A stretch of DNA of 64,000 bases from Bacteroidales bacterium. Its GTDB lineage: Bacteria > Bacteroidota > Bacteroidia > Bacteroidales > BM520. The position numbers and the translations under genes are program-made. The notes under the pieces were generated by a model that did no database searches, was not told the origin of the DNA, and worked only from the letters and a program-made list of their open reading frames with translations. This document shows positions 19,132 to 29,127 of this stretch, piece by piece. Position 1 is the stretch's first letter, and each line of letters opens with the position of its first letter. The DNA is taken from the NCBI GenBank assembly GCA_031276035.1, contig JAISNV010000013.1, positions 40,349 to 104,348 of the forward strand. Direction: 5' to 3'.

Positions 19132-20298
19132 ATGAGGGATTTAGTTTTAATGTTGGGTACAAATTTAGGCGATAGACAAGAAAATTTAAATATCGCCATT
19201 AACAAACTTTTATCATATTTTGGTAAAATAACAATCACTGGCTCTGTTTACGAAACTGAACCATGGGGATATAATGATGAACAGAATTATTATAATCAGG
19301 CTGTTGTGTTTTCTGCAGATTACTCTCCGCTTGATGTTTTACATATCTGTAAATCGATTGAAATACAAATGGGTAGAGTAAAATTATTAAATGATATGTA
19401 CGAAAATAGGATTATTGATATTGACATCCTTTTTTATGGCGATATTGTTTTTCATAATGATTTCTTTAAAATTCCTCATGATAAAATTATTCACAGGCGA
19501 TTTGTTTTGGAACCTTTAAATGAAATTATTCCAAATTTTATTCATCCCGTTCTAAAAAAATCCATTCACGAATTATATCTGGAAAACACTGATAAACTCA
19601 CTGTTACCAAACTTCAACCATCTAATATTAATTTTCACGACAATGAAAAATTTTCCGAAATACAATTAAATTATAATTATATTGCTATCGAAGGTTGTAT
19701 CGGAGCTGGTAAAACATCACTGGCAACAAAAATCGCAAATGACTTTAATGCAAAACTTATCCTCGAACAATTTGAGGACAATCCTTTTTTGCCGAAGTTT
19801 TACGAAGATATGGAGAAATATGCTTTTCCATTGGAATTATCTTTTCTCGCTACAAGATACCGGCAATTAAATGATCAATTAATGGGGATTGATTTGTTTC
19901 ACAGTCATGTTATTGCTGATTATTTTTTATCGAAGTCTTTTATATTTGCCGGACAAAATTTACCTGATGATTTATTCAAACTTTATTCTACAATGTTTAA
20001 GATCATGAAAACCAAAACTCCGGAACCCGATTTGATTGTTTACCTTTATCTTGACATTGACAACTTATTATCGAACATAAAAAAACGCGGTCGTGGTTAC
20101 GAACAAACTATCGATTCCAACTACTTGTCAACCATACAAAAAGGATATTTTGATTTTTTCAAACAAGAAGAAGATCGAAGAATTTTAATTATTGACACAA
20201 ATAACATCGATTTTATTAATAATGAGAGTGATTATTTGAAGATATTATCTGAAATAAATAAGGAAAGGTGTGTAGGAATATATGAATTAAGCCTGTAA
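19132..20298 (+). CDS. folK: Bifunctional HPPK (FolK) - deoxynucleoside kinase fusion
   Basis: 388 residues in two domains. Residues 1 to about 150 are 6-hydroxymethyl-dihydropterin pyrophosphokinase (folate synthesis): GTNLGDRQENL near 9, YETEPWGY near 40, and ENRIIDIDILFYG with Mg-binding D96 and D98. Residues about 180-388 are a deoxynucleoside kinase (nucleotide salvage) with the P-loop GCIGAGKT at 188-195 and the family segments EQFEDNPFLPKFYED, FLATRYRQL and KKRGRGYEQ. ATG at 19132 fits the conserved N-terminus better than a TTG two codons upstream. Such fusions occur in Bacteroidota. Confidence 0.92.
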   Translation: MRDLVLMLGTNLGDRQENLNIAINKLLSYFGKITITGSVYETEPWGYNDEQNYYNQAVVFSADYSPLDVLHICKSIEIQMGRVKLLNDMYENRIIDIDILFYGDIVFHNDFFKIPHDKIIHRRFVLEPLNEIIPNFIHPVLKKSIHELYLENTDKLTVTKLQPSNINFHDNEKFSEIQLNYNYIAIEGCIGAGKTSLATKIANDFNAKLILEQFEDNPFLPKFYEDMEKYAFPLELSFLATRYRQLNDQLMGIDLFHSHVIADYFLSKSFIFAGQNLPDDLFKLYSTMFKIMKTKTPEPDLIVYLYLDIDNLLSNIKKRGRGYEQTIDSNYLSTIQKGYFDFFKQEEDRRILIIDTNNIDFINNESDYLKILSEINKERCVGIYELSL

Positions 20299-20353
20299 AT
20301 GAGCACTAATAATATTTTTTTACACTCATTAGCATTTGTTAATACATTTTTTA

Positions 20354-20361
20354 TAATTTTG
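20354..20361 (+). promoter_or_regulatory. -7 promoter element of the efflux operon
   Basis: TAATTTTG matches TAnnTTTG. A TTTG at 20335-20338 is only 15 bases upstream, closer than usual. Its position supports translation of the TolC gene from the ATG at 20398 and not from 20299. Confidence 0.5.
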
Positions 20362-20397
20362 CAGTTTGTATCAATTTTTTTGAATATAAAATTTTTT

Positions 20398-21678
20398 ATG
20401 TATAAGAGGCTAATAATTATATTAATAATACTTGCGACAACTTATCAATTGTCTCTATCACAAACTAATAATACATTATGTTTGGACACTTGTTTTGCTC
20501 TTCTTGAGAGAAATTATCCATTACTGGATAAAATAGAAATGATTGACAGGGAAAAAGAATATTCAAAAAGTAATTCTAAAAAAGAGAATCTACCTACATT
20601 TAGTATTTCCGGCGACGTATCATACCAGTCGGAAGTTCCTTCATTTGTAATCAATTCCGATCTCGGCGATATTTCATTTTCTCCCGATAATAAATTTCGT
20701 TACGGAATAAATCTAGACTTGGAGCAACCGGTTTTCGATGCAGGTATATCAAGGAAAAAAAGAGAGCTGACATCAAGCGAATATGATAGTGAAATTCAGA
20801 ACATTCATATCGAACTTGAAAAAATAAAACTATCCGTTTGCGATATATTTTACAGTGCAATATTAGTTGACGCTTATATTGAGCAATTACAACTTGCAAT
20901 GGAAAGGCTTGTTGCAAGAAAAGATGTGGTTAGCGCTGCTGTAAATAATGGTTTGGCTTTAGCTTCCGACCTCGATTTAATTAAAGTTGAAATTATAAAA
21001 ATCGAAGGAAATATTTCCGAAAGAATAATTCAGAAGAAAATCATTACAAAAAATTTATCGCTTTTGCTCGGTACAAACATAAATGAAAATACTGCTTTTG
21101 AAATTCCGACTTTAAATATTAACAGACAGTTTATTAACAAAAGACCTGAATTAAAAATGTTTGAGGTCCAAAAAAATCGAATTTCAGCAGCAGAAAGTCT
21201 TTACAAAACTTATTGGCCTCAGGTTGACGGCTTTGCAAGAATTGGTTATGGCAATCCTGGATATTACGATTTCTTTCACGAAAAAGCTCATCCTTATTTA
21301 TTTGTCGGACTAAAAATGAATTGGACTTTTTGGGATTGGGATAAGGCACGTACGGAAAGAAAAAAACTCAACATCGGAAAGGATAAATTAGATGTTGATA
21401 AAGCTGTCTTCGATATGAGCGTTAAATTAAATATGAATTCATATTTAGATGAAGTTGAACGTTATGATATGCTGATAAAGAAAGACAAACAAATTATTGA
21501 ATTAATGGAAAAAATTTCCTTAGCCGCAGAATCTCAATACAATAATGGCGAAATAACATTTTCCGAATATTATGAAAAACTTAATGCGGAATTGAATTCA
21601 AAATTAGAACTTAACACGCATGAAATAATGCTTCAAAGAGCTAAAACTAATTATTTATTAAATTTAGGACTATATTAG
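20398..21678 (+). CDS. TolC-family outer-membrane efflux protein
   Basis: 426 residues from the ATG at 20398, which gives a normal signal peptide (YKRLIIILIILATTY to about SLSQ); an upstream in-frame ATG at 20299 would add 33 residues spanning the promoter element. The protein has the repeated outer-membrane factor pattern of coiled-coil helices and barrel strands (FRYGINLDLEQPVFDAG; later FVGLKMNWTFWDWDKA). It forms the outer-membrane channel for the four downstream genes. The HlyD-like gene starts 7 bp after its stop. Confidence 0.9.
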   Translation: MYKRLIIILIILATTYQLSLSQTNNTLCLDTCFALLERNYPLLDKIEMIDREKEYSKSNSKKENLPTFSISGDVSYQSEVPSFVINSDLGDISFSPDNKFRYGINLDLEQPVFDAGISRKKRELTSSEYDSEIQNIHIELEKIKLSVCDIFYSAILVDAYIEQLQLAMERLVARKDVVSAAVNNGLALASDLDLIKVEIIKIEGNISERIIQKKIITKNLSLLLGTNINENTAFEIPTLNINRQFINKRPELKMFEVQKNRISAAESLYKTYWPQVDGFARIGYGNPGYYDFFHEKAHPYLFVGLKMNWTFWDWDKARTERKKLNIGKDKLDVDKAVFDMSVKLNMNSYLDEVERYDMLIKKDKQIIELMEKISLAAESQYNNGEITFSEYYEKLNAELNSKLELNTHEIMLQRAKTNYLLNLGLY

Positions 21679-21685
21679 AATCTTT

Positions 21686-22576
21686 ATGAATAGAAAAACT
21701 TTACCCATTATATTTCTAGCTTTCTCTACTATTTTATTTTCTTGTAAAAGTAAAGAACAAAAATCCGATGCATACGGTAACTTTGAGGTAATTGAAGTTA
21801 TGGTTGCTGCGGAAAGTAACGGAAAATTGCTTTCTTTAAATATTGAAGAAGGAATGTATGTAGAAGAAGGTCAGATTGTTGGAATGATAGATACTATGGA
21901 TTTGTATCTGAATAAATTGAAACTCGAAACTGCAATCGCTTCAATCAAAACAGGAAGAAGCAGTATTAAGTCCGAAATAGATGTTTTAGAACAACAAAAA
22001 GAAAACTACGAAAAAGAATACGAACGTCTGAAAAAAATGTTTTCCGAAGGCGCTGCCACACAAAAACAAATGGATGATGTTACCGGTGCTATCTCGCTTA
22101 TCGACAAGCAAATGATTGCTGCAGGAACAAAATACAACTCCATTGATTCCGAAATTGGGGCAAATCAAATCAGCATTCAACAAATTAATCATTCTATCGA
22201 TCGTTGTAAAATCGTTTCCCCGATCTCGGGAACAATAGTCAGCAAATACTTACAACAAGGCGAATTTGCAGCAGCAGGAAGAGCTGTGTTCAAGGTTGCA
22301 AACCTGGAGGATATGATTCTTCGCGCTTACATCAGCGGTGACCAACTTGCTCATGTTAAAATCGGACAAACCGTTGAAGTTCTTGTTGATTACTCAAAAG
22401 ATTCAAATAAAAAATTCGAAGGTACAGTCAGCTGGATATCTCCGGAAGCAATATTCACCCCAAAAATCATTCAGACAAAAAAAGAGCGCGTGAATATGGT
22501 TTATCCGATTAAAATTTCCGTAAAAAACAACGGCGAAATTAAAAGAGGTATGCCCGGTGAAGTGAATTTCAAATAG
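21686..22576 (+). CDS. HlyD-family periplasmic adaptor lipoprotein (YbhG-like)
   Basis: 296 residues. A lipobox (LFSC at about residues 17-20) is followed by a biotinyl-lipoyl half-motif (VMVAAESNGKLLSLNIEEGM), a long alpha-helical hairpin (about 75-160, with ERLKKMFSEGAATQKQMDDV) and the second lipoyl half (CKIVSPISGTIVSKYLQQGE), then a beta-barrel domain. It links the inner-membrane ABC permeases to the TolC-type channel. It is probably anchored in the inner membrane by its lipid. Confidence 0.9.
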   Translation: MNRKTLPIIFLAFSTILFSCKSKEQKSDAYGNFEVIEVMVAAESNGKLLSLNIEEGMYVEEGQIVGMIDTMDLYLNKLKLETAIASIKTGRSSIKSEIDVLEQQKENYEKEYERLKKMFSEGAATQKQMDDVTGAISLIDKQMIAAGTKYNSIDSEIGANQISIQQINHSIDRCKIVSPISGTIVSKYLQQGEFAAAGRAVFKVANLEDMILRAYISGDQLAHVKIGQTVEVLVDYSKDSNKKFEGTVSWISPEAIFTPKIIQTKKERVNMVYPIKISVKNNGEIKRGMPGEVNFK

Positions 22577-22588
22577 AATGAATCTTAC

Positions 22589-23518
22589 ATGATTAGCGTC
22601 GAAAATATCAGCAAATCATACAAAGATGTTAAAGCATTAAGTAACGTTAGCTTTAATGTTGATGAGGGAGAATTATTCGGATTAATAGGTCCGGATGGCA
22701 GCGGCAAAACTACCCTTATGAGAATAATGGTAAGTTTGATTTTGCCGGATACTGGAAAAATTCTGCTCGATAAACTTGATACCGACAAAGATTTCAAAAA
22801 AATCAGAAGTATTATCGGTTATATGCCTGGAAAATTTTCCTTGTATATGGATCTGACAGTTAAGGAAAATATTGATTTCTATTCTAATGTTTTCGGAGTA
22901 TCATACAAAAAAAATTATTCTTTAATATCAGATGTTTACGACCAACTTGCACCATTTGAAAATCGTAGAGCAGGACAACTTTCCGGTGGAATGAAACAAA
23001 AACTTGCTTTATGCTGTGCCTTGATTCACAAACCAAAAATGTTGTTTCTTGATGAACCTACTACAGGTGTTGATGCCGTATCACGTAAAGAATTTTGGGA
23101 TATGATATATAAACTTCGTGCCGACGGGATGACTATTGTTGCTTCCACTCCTTATATGGATGAGGCCGAAAGATGCGATAGAATAGCTTTATTCCAGAAT
23201 GGAAATATTCTTGAAATAGACACGCCAAAACAATTAGTTGCGAAATATGAAGGCAAAGTAATTGCCTTAGTAACTCCTCAGGTAAATAAATGTATAAAAT
23301 TGTTGAAATATTGGAAAAAAGTTCACATTGCATATCTTTTCGGAGATACAATTCATCTCACAATGAACGATAAATCAGAACCAATATCCTCTGTAACCGA
23401 TTATCTCCACGAAAATAAAATAGATGTTACTTCAATAGAATTTGTAAATCCGAATATTGAAGATTGCTATATTTATCTCAATTATAATGTAAATCCCGAA
23501 CACCACTCAAATGTCTGA
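22589..23518 (+). CDS. ABC transporter ATPase 1 of YbhF-like pair
   Basis: 309 residues. Walker A GPDGSGKT (34-41), signature LSGGM, Walker B KMLFLDEPTTGVD, and the switch region VASTPYMDEAERCD, in which His is replaced by Pro-Tyr context. It corresponds to the N-terminal half of E. coli YbhF, which is one polypeptide with two ATPase domains. The last 8 bp overlap the next ATPase gene, which indicates translational coupling. Confidence 0.92.
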   Translation: MISVENISKSYKDVKALSNVSFNVDEGELFGLIGPDGSGKTTLMRIMVSLILPDTGKILLDKLDTDKDFKKIRSIIGYMPGKFSLYMDLTVKENIDFYSNVFGVSYKKNYSLISDVYDQLAPFENRRAGQLSGGMKQKLALCCALIHKPKMLFLDEPTTGVDAVSRKEFWDMIYKLRADGMTIVASTPYMDEAERCDRIALFQNGNILEIDTPKQLVAKYEGKVIALVTPQVNKCIKLLKYWKKVHIAYLFGDTIHLTMNDKSEPISSVTDYLHENKIDVTSIEFVNPNIEDCYIYLNYNVNPEHHSNV

Positions 23519-24248
23519 AAATTACGCCATACAAGTAAAAAATTTAGTTAAAAGCTTCGGTGATTTTACTGCTGTGGATAACCTTACTTTCGATGTGAAG
23601 AAAGGTGAGATTTTTGGGTTTTTGGGTGCAAACGGTGCCGGCAAAACAACCGCAATGAAAATTTTATGCGGAATTCTGTTACCTACTTCAGGAAGTGTTA
23701 AAGTTGCCGGATATGATTTAAAATCTAATAGAGAAAAGGTTAAGTTGAAGATCGGTTATATGAGCCAGAAATTTTCTTTATATGAAGACCTTACCGTTAA
23801 AGAGAATTTCAGATTTTTCGGCGGAATATATAAAATGACGAGAAAGCAAATTAGCTCATCTATTGATATTCTTCTTAAACAATTGGATATGGAGGAACAA
23901 CTTAACACTATTGTAAGAAGTTTGCCCATGGGATGGAAGCAAAAACTTGCTTTCACAATTGCAAATATGCATAATCCCGAGATTGTTTTTCTGGATGAAC
24001 CTACCGGAGGCGTTGACCCGCTTACAAGAAGAAGATTTTGGGAAATGATTTACGATGCTGCCGAGAAAGGCGTAACAGTTTTTGTAACAACACATTACAT
24101 GGATGAAGCTGAATACTGCAATCGTGCATGTATCATGAATGAAGGCAAAATTGTAGCCTTAGACACTCCCGAAAAGCTTAAAGTTAAGTACAATGCATCT
24201 AATATGGACGAAGTATTCTTGAAAATTGTAAACAGGAGGAAAGCATGA
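23511..24248 (+). CDS. ABC transporter ATPase 2 of YbhF-like pair
   Basis: 245 residues. Walker A GANGAGKT (39-46), Walker B IVFLDEPTGGVDP and switch TTHYMDEAEYC are intact. The signature is LPMGW instead of LSGGQ, as in the C-terminal ATPase domain of YbhF-type proteins. It overlaps the preceding gene by 8 bp and the following permease by 4 bp (ATGA). Confidence 0.92.
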   Translation: MSENYAIQVKNLVKSFGDFTAVDNLTFDVKKGEIFGFLGANGAGKTTAMKILCGILLPTSGSVKVAGYDLKSNREKVKLKIGYMSQKFSLYEDLTVKENFRFFGGIYKMTRKQISSSIDILLKQLDMEEQLNTIVRSLPMGWKQKLAFTIANMHNPEIVFLDEPTGGVDPLTRRRFWEMIYDAAEKGVTVFVTTHYMDEAEYCNRACIMNEGKIVALDTPEKLKVKYNASNMDEVFLKIVNRRKA

Positions 24249-25408
24249 TTAGATTTTTCGCCTTTGTAAAAAAAGAATTTCTGCATATTATACGCGATGT
24301 TCGTACTTTAATAATACTCATAGGTTTACCTGTTATTATGGTTGTCATTTTCGGATATATCATCTCTAATGAAATCAAAAATGCAAACATAGCTTTTCTT
24401 GATTATTCCAATGACAATATCACATCTCAATTAAAAAATGACATCTTAGCATCCGGATATTTTATAGAAGATAATAGTTTTTCCTTGGCACATACAGACG
24501 GCGACTATCCTTCAACTTATGATCCTCTTGATATTGGTGTTGAATATGGCGATATAGATGCTCTATTCAAAAAAGGAAATACAAGAATAATAATGGTTTT
24601 CGAAGAAAATTTTGCCACAAAATTCGAGCGCGAAGGTTCGGCAAATATTCAACTTATCGTTGATGCTTCTGACCCTAATACCGCTACAATTCTTGTAGGT
24701 TACATACAAGCTATTGTTGCCGATTATCAGGAAACATTATTCTATCAAGGCAGAGAATCCATGCAAATAAACATTGAACCGCGTATGATGTTTAACGAAG
24801 AATTGAAAAGCTCGTATATGTACGTTCCCGGTACAATCGCATTTATTTTAATGCTGATTTGTGCGATTATGACATCGGTTTCCATCACAAGAGAAAAAGA
24901 ATTCGGCACAATGGAAGTTTTACTGGTCACACCGCTTAAATCCTCGCAAATAATTATCGGAAAATTAGTTCCTTACGTATTTTTATCAATTATTTGCTCG
25001 ACAATAATATATACTTTGGGATACCTACTTTTTGATATTCCTTTTGAAGGAGGTGTTTTTAACGTTGCGTTATTTACCTTACTTTTCGTATTAATTGCCT
25101 TGCTGCTCGGATTATTAATATCATCATTCACAAAAACAATGGAAATAGCAATGACAATGTCATTAGTAATGTTGTTGCTTCCTACATTAATGCTTTCCGG
25201 ATTTATTTTTCCAATAGAAAACATGCCTAAATTCCTGCAAATTATTGCATCCCTATTACCGCCGAGATATTTTCTAGATGCCATAAAAACACTTATGCTC
25301 AAAGGAGGCGGGCTCGCCGATGTATATAAAGAGCTATTGGTTTTAATTGGTTTTATAGTATTGTTGAATATTGCTAATTTAAGAAGTATTAAACAAAGAT
25401 TAGAGTAA
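24245..25408 (+). CDS. ABC-2 type permease (YbhS-like)
   Basis: 387 residues. One N-terminal membrane helix (about 20-42), a large extracytoplasmic domain (about 43-190, with NIQLIVDASDPNTATILVGY) and five C-terminal helices including the family segment ITREKEFGTMEVLLVTPLK. Together with the next gene it forms the membrane domain of the exporter. ABC-2 permeases of this group move drugs or other amphipathic compounds; the substrate is not evident. Confidence 0.92.
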   Translation: MIRFFAFVKKEFLHIIRDVRTLIILIGLPVIMVVIFGYIISNEIKNANIAFLDYSNDNITSQLKNDILASGYFIEDNSFSLAHTDGDYPSTYDPLDIGVEYGDIDALFKKGNTRIIMVFEENFATKFEREGSANIQLIVDASDPNTATILVGYIQAIVADYQETLFYQGRESMQINIEPRMMFNEELKSSYMYVPGTIAFILMLICAIMTSVSITREKEFGTMEVLLVTPLKSSQIIIGKLVPYVFLSIICSTIIYTLGYLLFDIPFEGGVFNVALFTLLFVLIALLLGLLISSFTKTMEIAMTMSLVMLLLPTLMLSGFIFPIENMPKFLQIIASLLPPRYFLDAIKTLMLKGGGLADVYKELLVLIGFIVLLNIANLRSIKQRLE

Positions 25409-25409
25409 A

Positions 25410-26522
25410 ATGAAAACAATATTATATATAGTTCAAAAGGAATTTATTCAAATCTTCAGAGATAAGGTTCTGCTGAATCTTATTCTAATTGCCCCTTTAG
25501 CGCAATTATTGATACTGATTTTCGCCGCTAATTTGGAAATGAAAAATATTGATTTCTGCGTTGTAGATAAAGATAACACACAAAATTCAATAGAACTTAC
25601 AAATCTTTTGGCAGCATCTCCATTTTACACTTTAAAAGATTATGTTTTCACTGAAGATCAAGCTATTAATATGTTAATAAGTGGCAAGGTTGACATGGTA
25701 CTGGTTATTCCTCATAATTTCTCTATAGACTTAGAAAGTGCCAGCAATCCAAAACTTCAACTCTTAATTGACGCAATTAACGGAACATCAGCGTATCTAA
25801 TTAATAATTATACTTCATATATAGTTGCCGATTACAATGTCGATATCGTAATGCAAACTTATCCAGACTCAATTGACACCGGCACATTCGACATCACATA
25901 TTCATATTGGTACAATCCGCTATTGGATTACAAAATATTTATGTTTCCGGGATTAATTGTTATTCTGGTAAGTTTAATAGGATTATTTATTGCCGCTTTG
26001 AATTTTGTAAAGGAAAAAGAACTTGGAAATATTGCACAAATTAATGTTACGGCAATTAAGAAATATCAATTTATTGCCGGAAAGCTTATTCCTTTCTGGA
26101 TTATCGGAATTATTGAACTCGCTGTCGGATTGCTCTGCGGAGTAATTTTATTTAATGTACCCTTCTTGGGTAGCGTTTGGACTTTATTTTTATACTGTTC
26201 AATTTATCTGATATGTGTTTTAAGTTTAGGATTATTCCTCGGAACCCTGTCAAATAGCCAACAACAGGTTATGTTTTTCACCTTTTTCTTCTTTCTCACT
26301 TTTATCATTTTATCGGGCTTATTTACACCCTTAGAAACCATGCCGAAATGGGTTACTTATGTAAATTATGCTAATCCGTTCGCATATTTAATGAAAGTAT
26401 TGAGAATGATTTTATTGAAAGGAAGCGGATTTTCGGACATTTACATGGACATAGTATATTTATCTATATACAGTGTGATAATGTTTTTCATTGCCGTAAA
26501 ATCATACCGGAAAACAGGATAA
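25410..26522 (+). CDS. ABC-2 type permease (YbhR-like)
   Basis: 370 residues with the same layout as the preceding permease: an N-terminal helix, an extracytoplasmic loop (LQLLIDAINGTSAYLINNY) and five C-terminal helices (KEKELGNIAQINVTAIKKYQ; FFFFLTFIILSGLFTPLETM). It starts 1 bp after its partner and closes the efflux operon; 160 bp without a gene follow. Confidence 0.92.
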   Translation: MKTILYIVQKEFIQIFRDKVLLNLILIAPLAQLLILIFAANLEMKNIDFCVVDKDNTQNSIELTNLLAASPFYTLKDYVFTEDQAINMLISGKVDMVLVIPHNFSIDLESASNPKLQLLIDAINGTSAYLINNYTSYIVADYNVDIVMQTYPDSIDTGTFDITYSYWYNPLLDYKIFMFPGLIVILVSLIGLFIAALNFVKEKELGNIAQINVTAIKKYQFIAGKLIPFWIIGIIELAVGLLCGVILFNVPFLGSVWTLFLYCSIYLICVLSLGLFLGTLSNSQQQVMFFTFFFFLTFIILSGLFTPLETMPKWVTYVNYANPFAYLMKVLRMILLKGSGFSDIYMDIVYLSIYSVIMFFIAVKSYRKTG

Positions 26523-26683
26523 ACATCTGAATTTCAAATATCATATTAAATTTTATATTTAGATCCTATAACGTTTGAATATAAATTGTAATCCTACAAA
26601 TTTCATATCATTATACCAATTCCTTAATTTTTGTTAACAACAACCGACATTTTTTCTTTTATATGATATAGAAGAAAAATAAG

Positions 26684-28222
26684 ATGTTAGTTAAAGTTTA
26701 CGGAAGCGCAATTATTGGTATTAATGCTATACTAATTACTGTTGAAGTAAGTGTAGAAGTAGGAATTCAATTCTTTTTAGTAGGATTGCCCGATAATACA
26801 ATCAGAGAAAGTCAACAAAGGATTGAAACCGCTTTACGTGAAGTTGGATACAAATTACCCGGAAAAAAGATTACTATAAATATGGCGCCTGCAGACATCA
26901 AAAAGGTAGGTTCTGCATATGATCTTACATTAGCGATAGGCATCTTAGCCGCTTCCGAACAAATAAACAGCGATAGAGTTAGTAATTATGTCATTATGGG
27001 AGAGTTATCCTTAGACGGGAGCATTTGTCCGATAAAAGGAGCTCTTCCTATTGTAATTGAAGCTAAAAAAAGAGAGTTCAAAGGAGTTATTATTCCAAAA
27101 GAAAATGCGGAAGAAGCAGCAATAATCGAAGGAATAGACATTTATGGAGTTTCAAATATAAAAGAAGTTATTGATTTCTTTTGTGGTTATAACGATTTGA
27201 AAGCCACTAAAGTTGATATAAAAAGTATGTTTGAAACACATAATAATGTTTACCAGCAAGATTTTAGTGAGGTCAAAGGACAGTCAAGTATAAAGAGAGC
27301 ATTGGAAGTTGCCGCTGCCGGCGGACACAATATTATGATGATCGGCTCGCCCGGCAGCGGCAAAACAATGCTGGCAAAACGATTACCAACAATTCTACCT
27401 CCATTGAATATTGAGGAATCTTTGGAAACAACGAAAATACATTCCGTAGCCGGGAAACTATATCCCGAAACATCGTTGATTACGAACCGTCCTTTCCGTT
27501 CTCCGCATCATACAGTTAGCGATGCCGGATTAGTCGGCGGCGGAACTTTTCCACAACCCGGCGAAATCTCCTTGGCTCACAACGGTGTCCTCTTCCTTGA
27601 TGAACTACCGGAATTTAAACGCTCTGTGCTTGAAGTAATGAGACAACCTCTGGAAGACAATGTTGTAACTATTACACGCGCACGACAATCTATTTGTTTT
27701 CCAGCTAATTTTATGCTCGTTACTGCTATGAACCCTTGTCCGTGCGGCTATTACAATCATCCTGATATTAATTGTACTTGTTTACCAGGAACTGTACATA
27801 AATATTTAAACAAAATTTCCGGTCCGCTATTAGATAGAATTGATATTCAAATAGAAGTTGTACCTGTTCCGTTCAAAGAATTAAGTAATATAAAAAACGG
27901 AGAAACCAGCGAAATAATCAGGTCGAGAGTAATAAAAGCCCGGAATATTCAAAACGAAAGATTCAAGCAATACAAAGGAATTCATTCCAATTCAAATCTT
28001 ACCTCAAAATTAATGAAGAAATATTGCGATCTTGATAACGAATGTCTGGATTTATTACGAAAATCCATGGAACAGCTTAATTTATCGGCCAGAGCTTATG
28101 ACAGAATTATCAAAGTTTCACGCACTATTGCCGATCTTGATAATTCGTCTAATATCCAACCTCATCATGTTTCCGAAGCAATTAACTACAGAAACCTGGA
28201 TAGAAATAATTGGGGAAATTAA
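26684..28222 (+). CDS. yifB: YifB/ComM family Mg-chelatase-like AAA ATPase
   Basis: 512 residues. The N-terminal ChlI-like domain (about 1-170, VGLPDNTIRESQQRIETALR) is followed by an AAA+ domain with Walker A GSPGSGKT, Walker B GVLFLDELPEF and the cysteine cluster NPCPCGYYN...CTCLPG, then a C-terminal helical domain (LSARAYDRIIKVSRTIADLD). ComM, the characterised member, is a hexameric helicase that drives branch migration during natural transformation. A palindrome TTGTTAACAA lies at 26631-26640, upstream of the gene. The two envelope genes that follow may be related in function. Confidence 0.93.
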   Translation: MLVKVYGSAIIGINAILITVEVSVEVGIQFFLVGLPDNTIRESQQRIETALREVGYKLPGKKITINMAPADIKKVGSAYDLTLAIGILAASEQINSDRVSNYVIMGELSLDGSICPIKGALPIVIEAKKREFKGVIIPKENAEEAAIIEGIDIYGVSNIKEVIDFFCGYNDLKATKVDIKSMFETHNNVYQQDFSEVKGQSSIKRALEVAAAGGHNIMMIGSPGSGKTMLAKRLPTILPPLNIEESLETTKIHSVAGKLYPETSLITNRPFRSPHHTVSDAGLVGGGTFPQPGEISLAHNGVLFLDELPEFKRSVLEVMRQPLEDNVVTITRARQSICFPANFMLVTAMNPCPCGYYNHPDINCTCLPGTVHKYLNKISGPLLDRIDIQIEVVPVPFKELSNIKNGETSEIIRSRVIKARNIQNERFKQYKGIHSNSNLTSKLMKKYCDLDNECLDLLRKSMEQLNLSARAYDRIIKVSRTIADLDNSSNIQPHHVSEAINYRNLDRNNWGN

Positions 28223-28330
28223 ATTAGACGTAATACAAAAATTGAAAGTTGAAAATTTCAAATTATAGTAATTAATAAATAATCAAAGTATTGAAAATCT
28301 GAACTTAACAATAAACAAACATTGTAAATT

Positions 28331-29122
28331 ATGAAAAAACACGCGATTATATCCATATTTATATTGTATTCCGCAACGTCTTTTTGCCAGAATATCGCAC
28401 ATGATATTGTTTTCGGGTCATCTACACTCTGTTCGCAGAAAGGAATAACAGCAATTAATAAAAATATTGCAGGATTATCTATTTCAGATAATTCAAAATG
28501 GATAATCGGAATAAATCAAACATATTCGATTCCGGAATTATGGAATGTTTCGGCGTCTTATTTGGTAAAAATAAAAAAACGAGGCATATTACCTATAACA
28601 TTAACATGTCATGGCCCGGGTAATTTCTTAAACTTCAAACTAAAGTTCGGGTATGCGCAAATGTTTTCAAAATATTTTTCTGTAAACATCAGGTTTTTAG
28701 CTGAATATTACTTTATTGATCATTCCGAAAACATGTTCAATGCAGGTTTTGAAGTCGGAACTTTATATTTGATTAATAATAAAGCATCCGTCGGATTTAT
28801 TTTTACAATGCCGAATCTAGTTCACAATACAACAGAAAATGCTTGGAGAAATATCCAGATTGAAACCGCATTCAGTTATTATCTATTCGATAAAGCAAAT
28901 ATAAATTTCGGCATAAGAAAAGAACAATATACAAACATTGAATTTATTGTAAGTATTGTCGGACAAATAGCAAAAAACATGGGTTTGTTTTTAGCATATA
29001 ATTCCGGGAATAGTCAAATTTCTTCCGGATTAACCATAATCTTTAAAAGCATTAGCATTGCTTTGATAATGGAAACAAATTTCAATTTAGGAGCCAGTCC
29101 TGAAATACAATTTATATTCTAA
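28331..29122 (+). CDS. Exported protein, probable outer-membrane beta-barrel
   Basis: 263 residues with a signal peptide (about 1-19, SATSFCQ). The mature sequence alternates hydrophobic and polar residues in strand-like segments and ends in aromatic Phe (SPEIQFIF), as outer-membrane barrels do. The N-terminal part (FGSSTLCSQKGITAINKNIAGL) recalls the PorV/FadL-like pattern but is not diagnostic. It is 5 bp upstream of the helix-hairpin-helix protein, so the two are probably cotranscribed and may interact. Confidence 0.7.
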   Translation: MKKHAIISIFILYSATSFCQNIAHDIVFGSSTLCSQKGITAINKNIAGLSISDNSKWIIGINQTYSIPELWNVSASYLVKIKKRGILPITLTCHGPGNFLNFKLKFGYAQMFSKYFSVNIRFLAEYYFIDHSENMFNAGFEVGTLYLINNKASVGFIFTMPNLVHNTTENAWRNIQIETAFSYYLFDKANINFGIRKEQYTNIEFIVSIVGQIAKNMGLFLAYNSGNSQISSGLTIIFKSISIALIMETNFNLGASPEIQFIF

Positions 29123-29127
29123 ATAAA

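Noticed and set aside
24973..25419. 148-residue open frame on the minus strand
   Set aside because: It lies entirely opposite the well-supported ABC permease gene and has no recognisable motif or start context.
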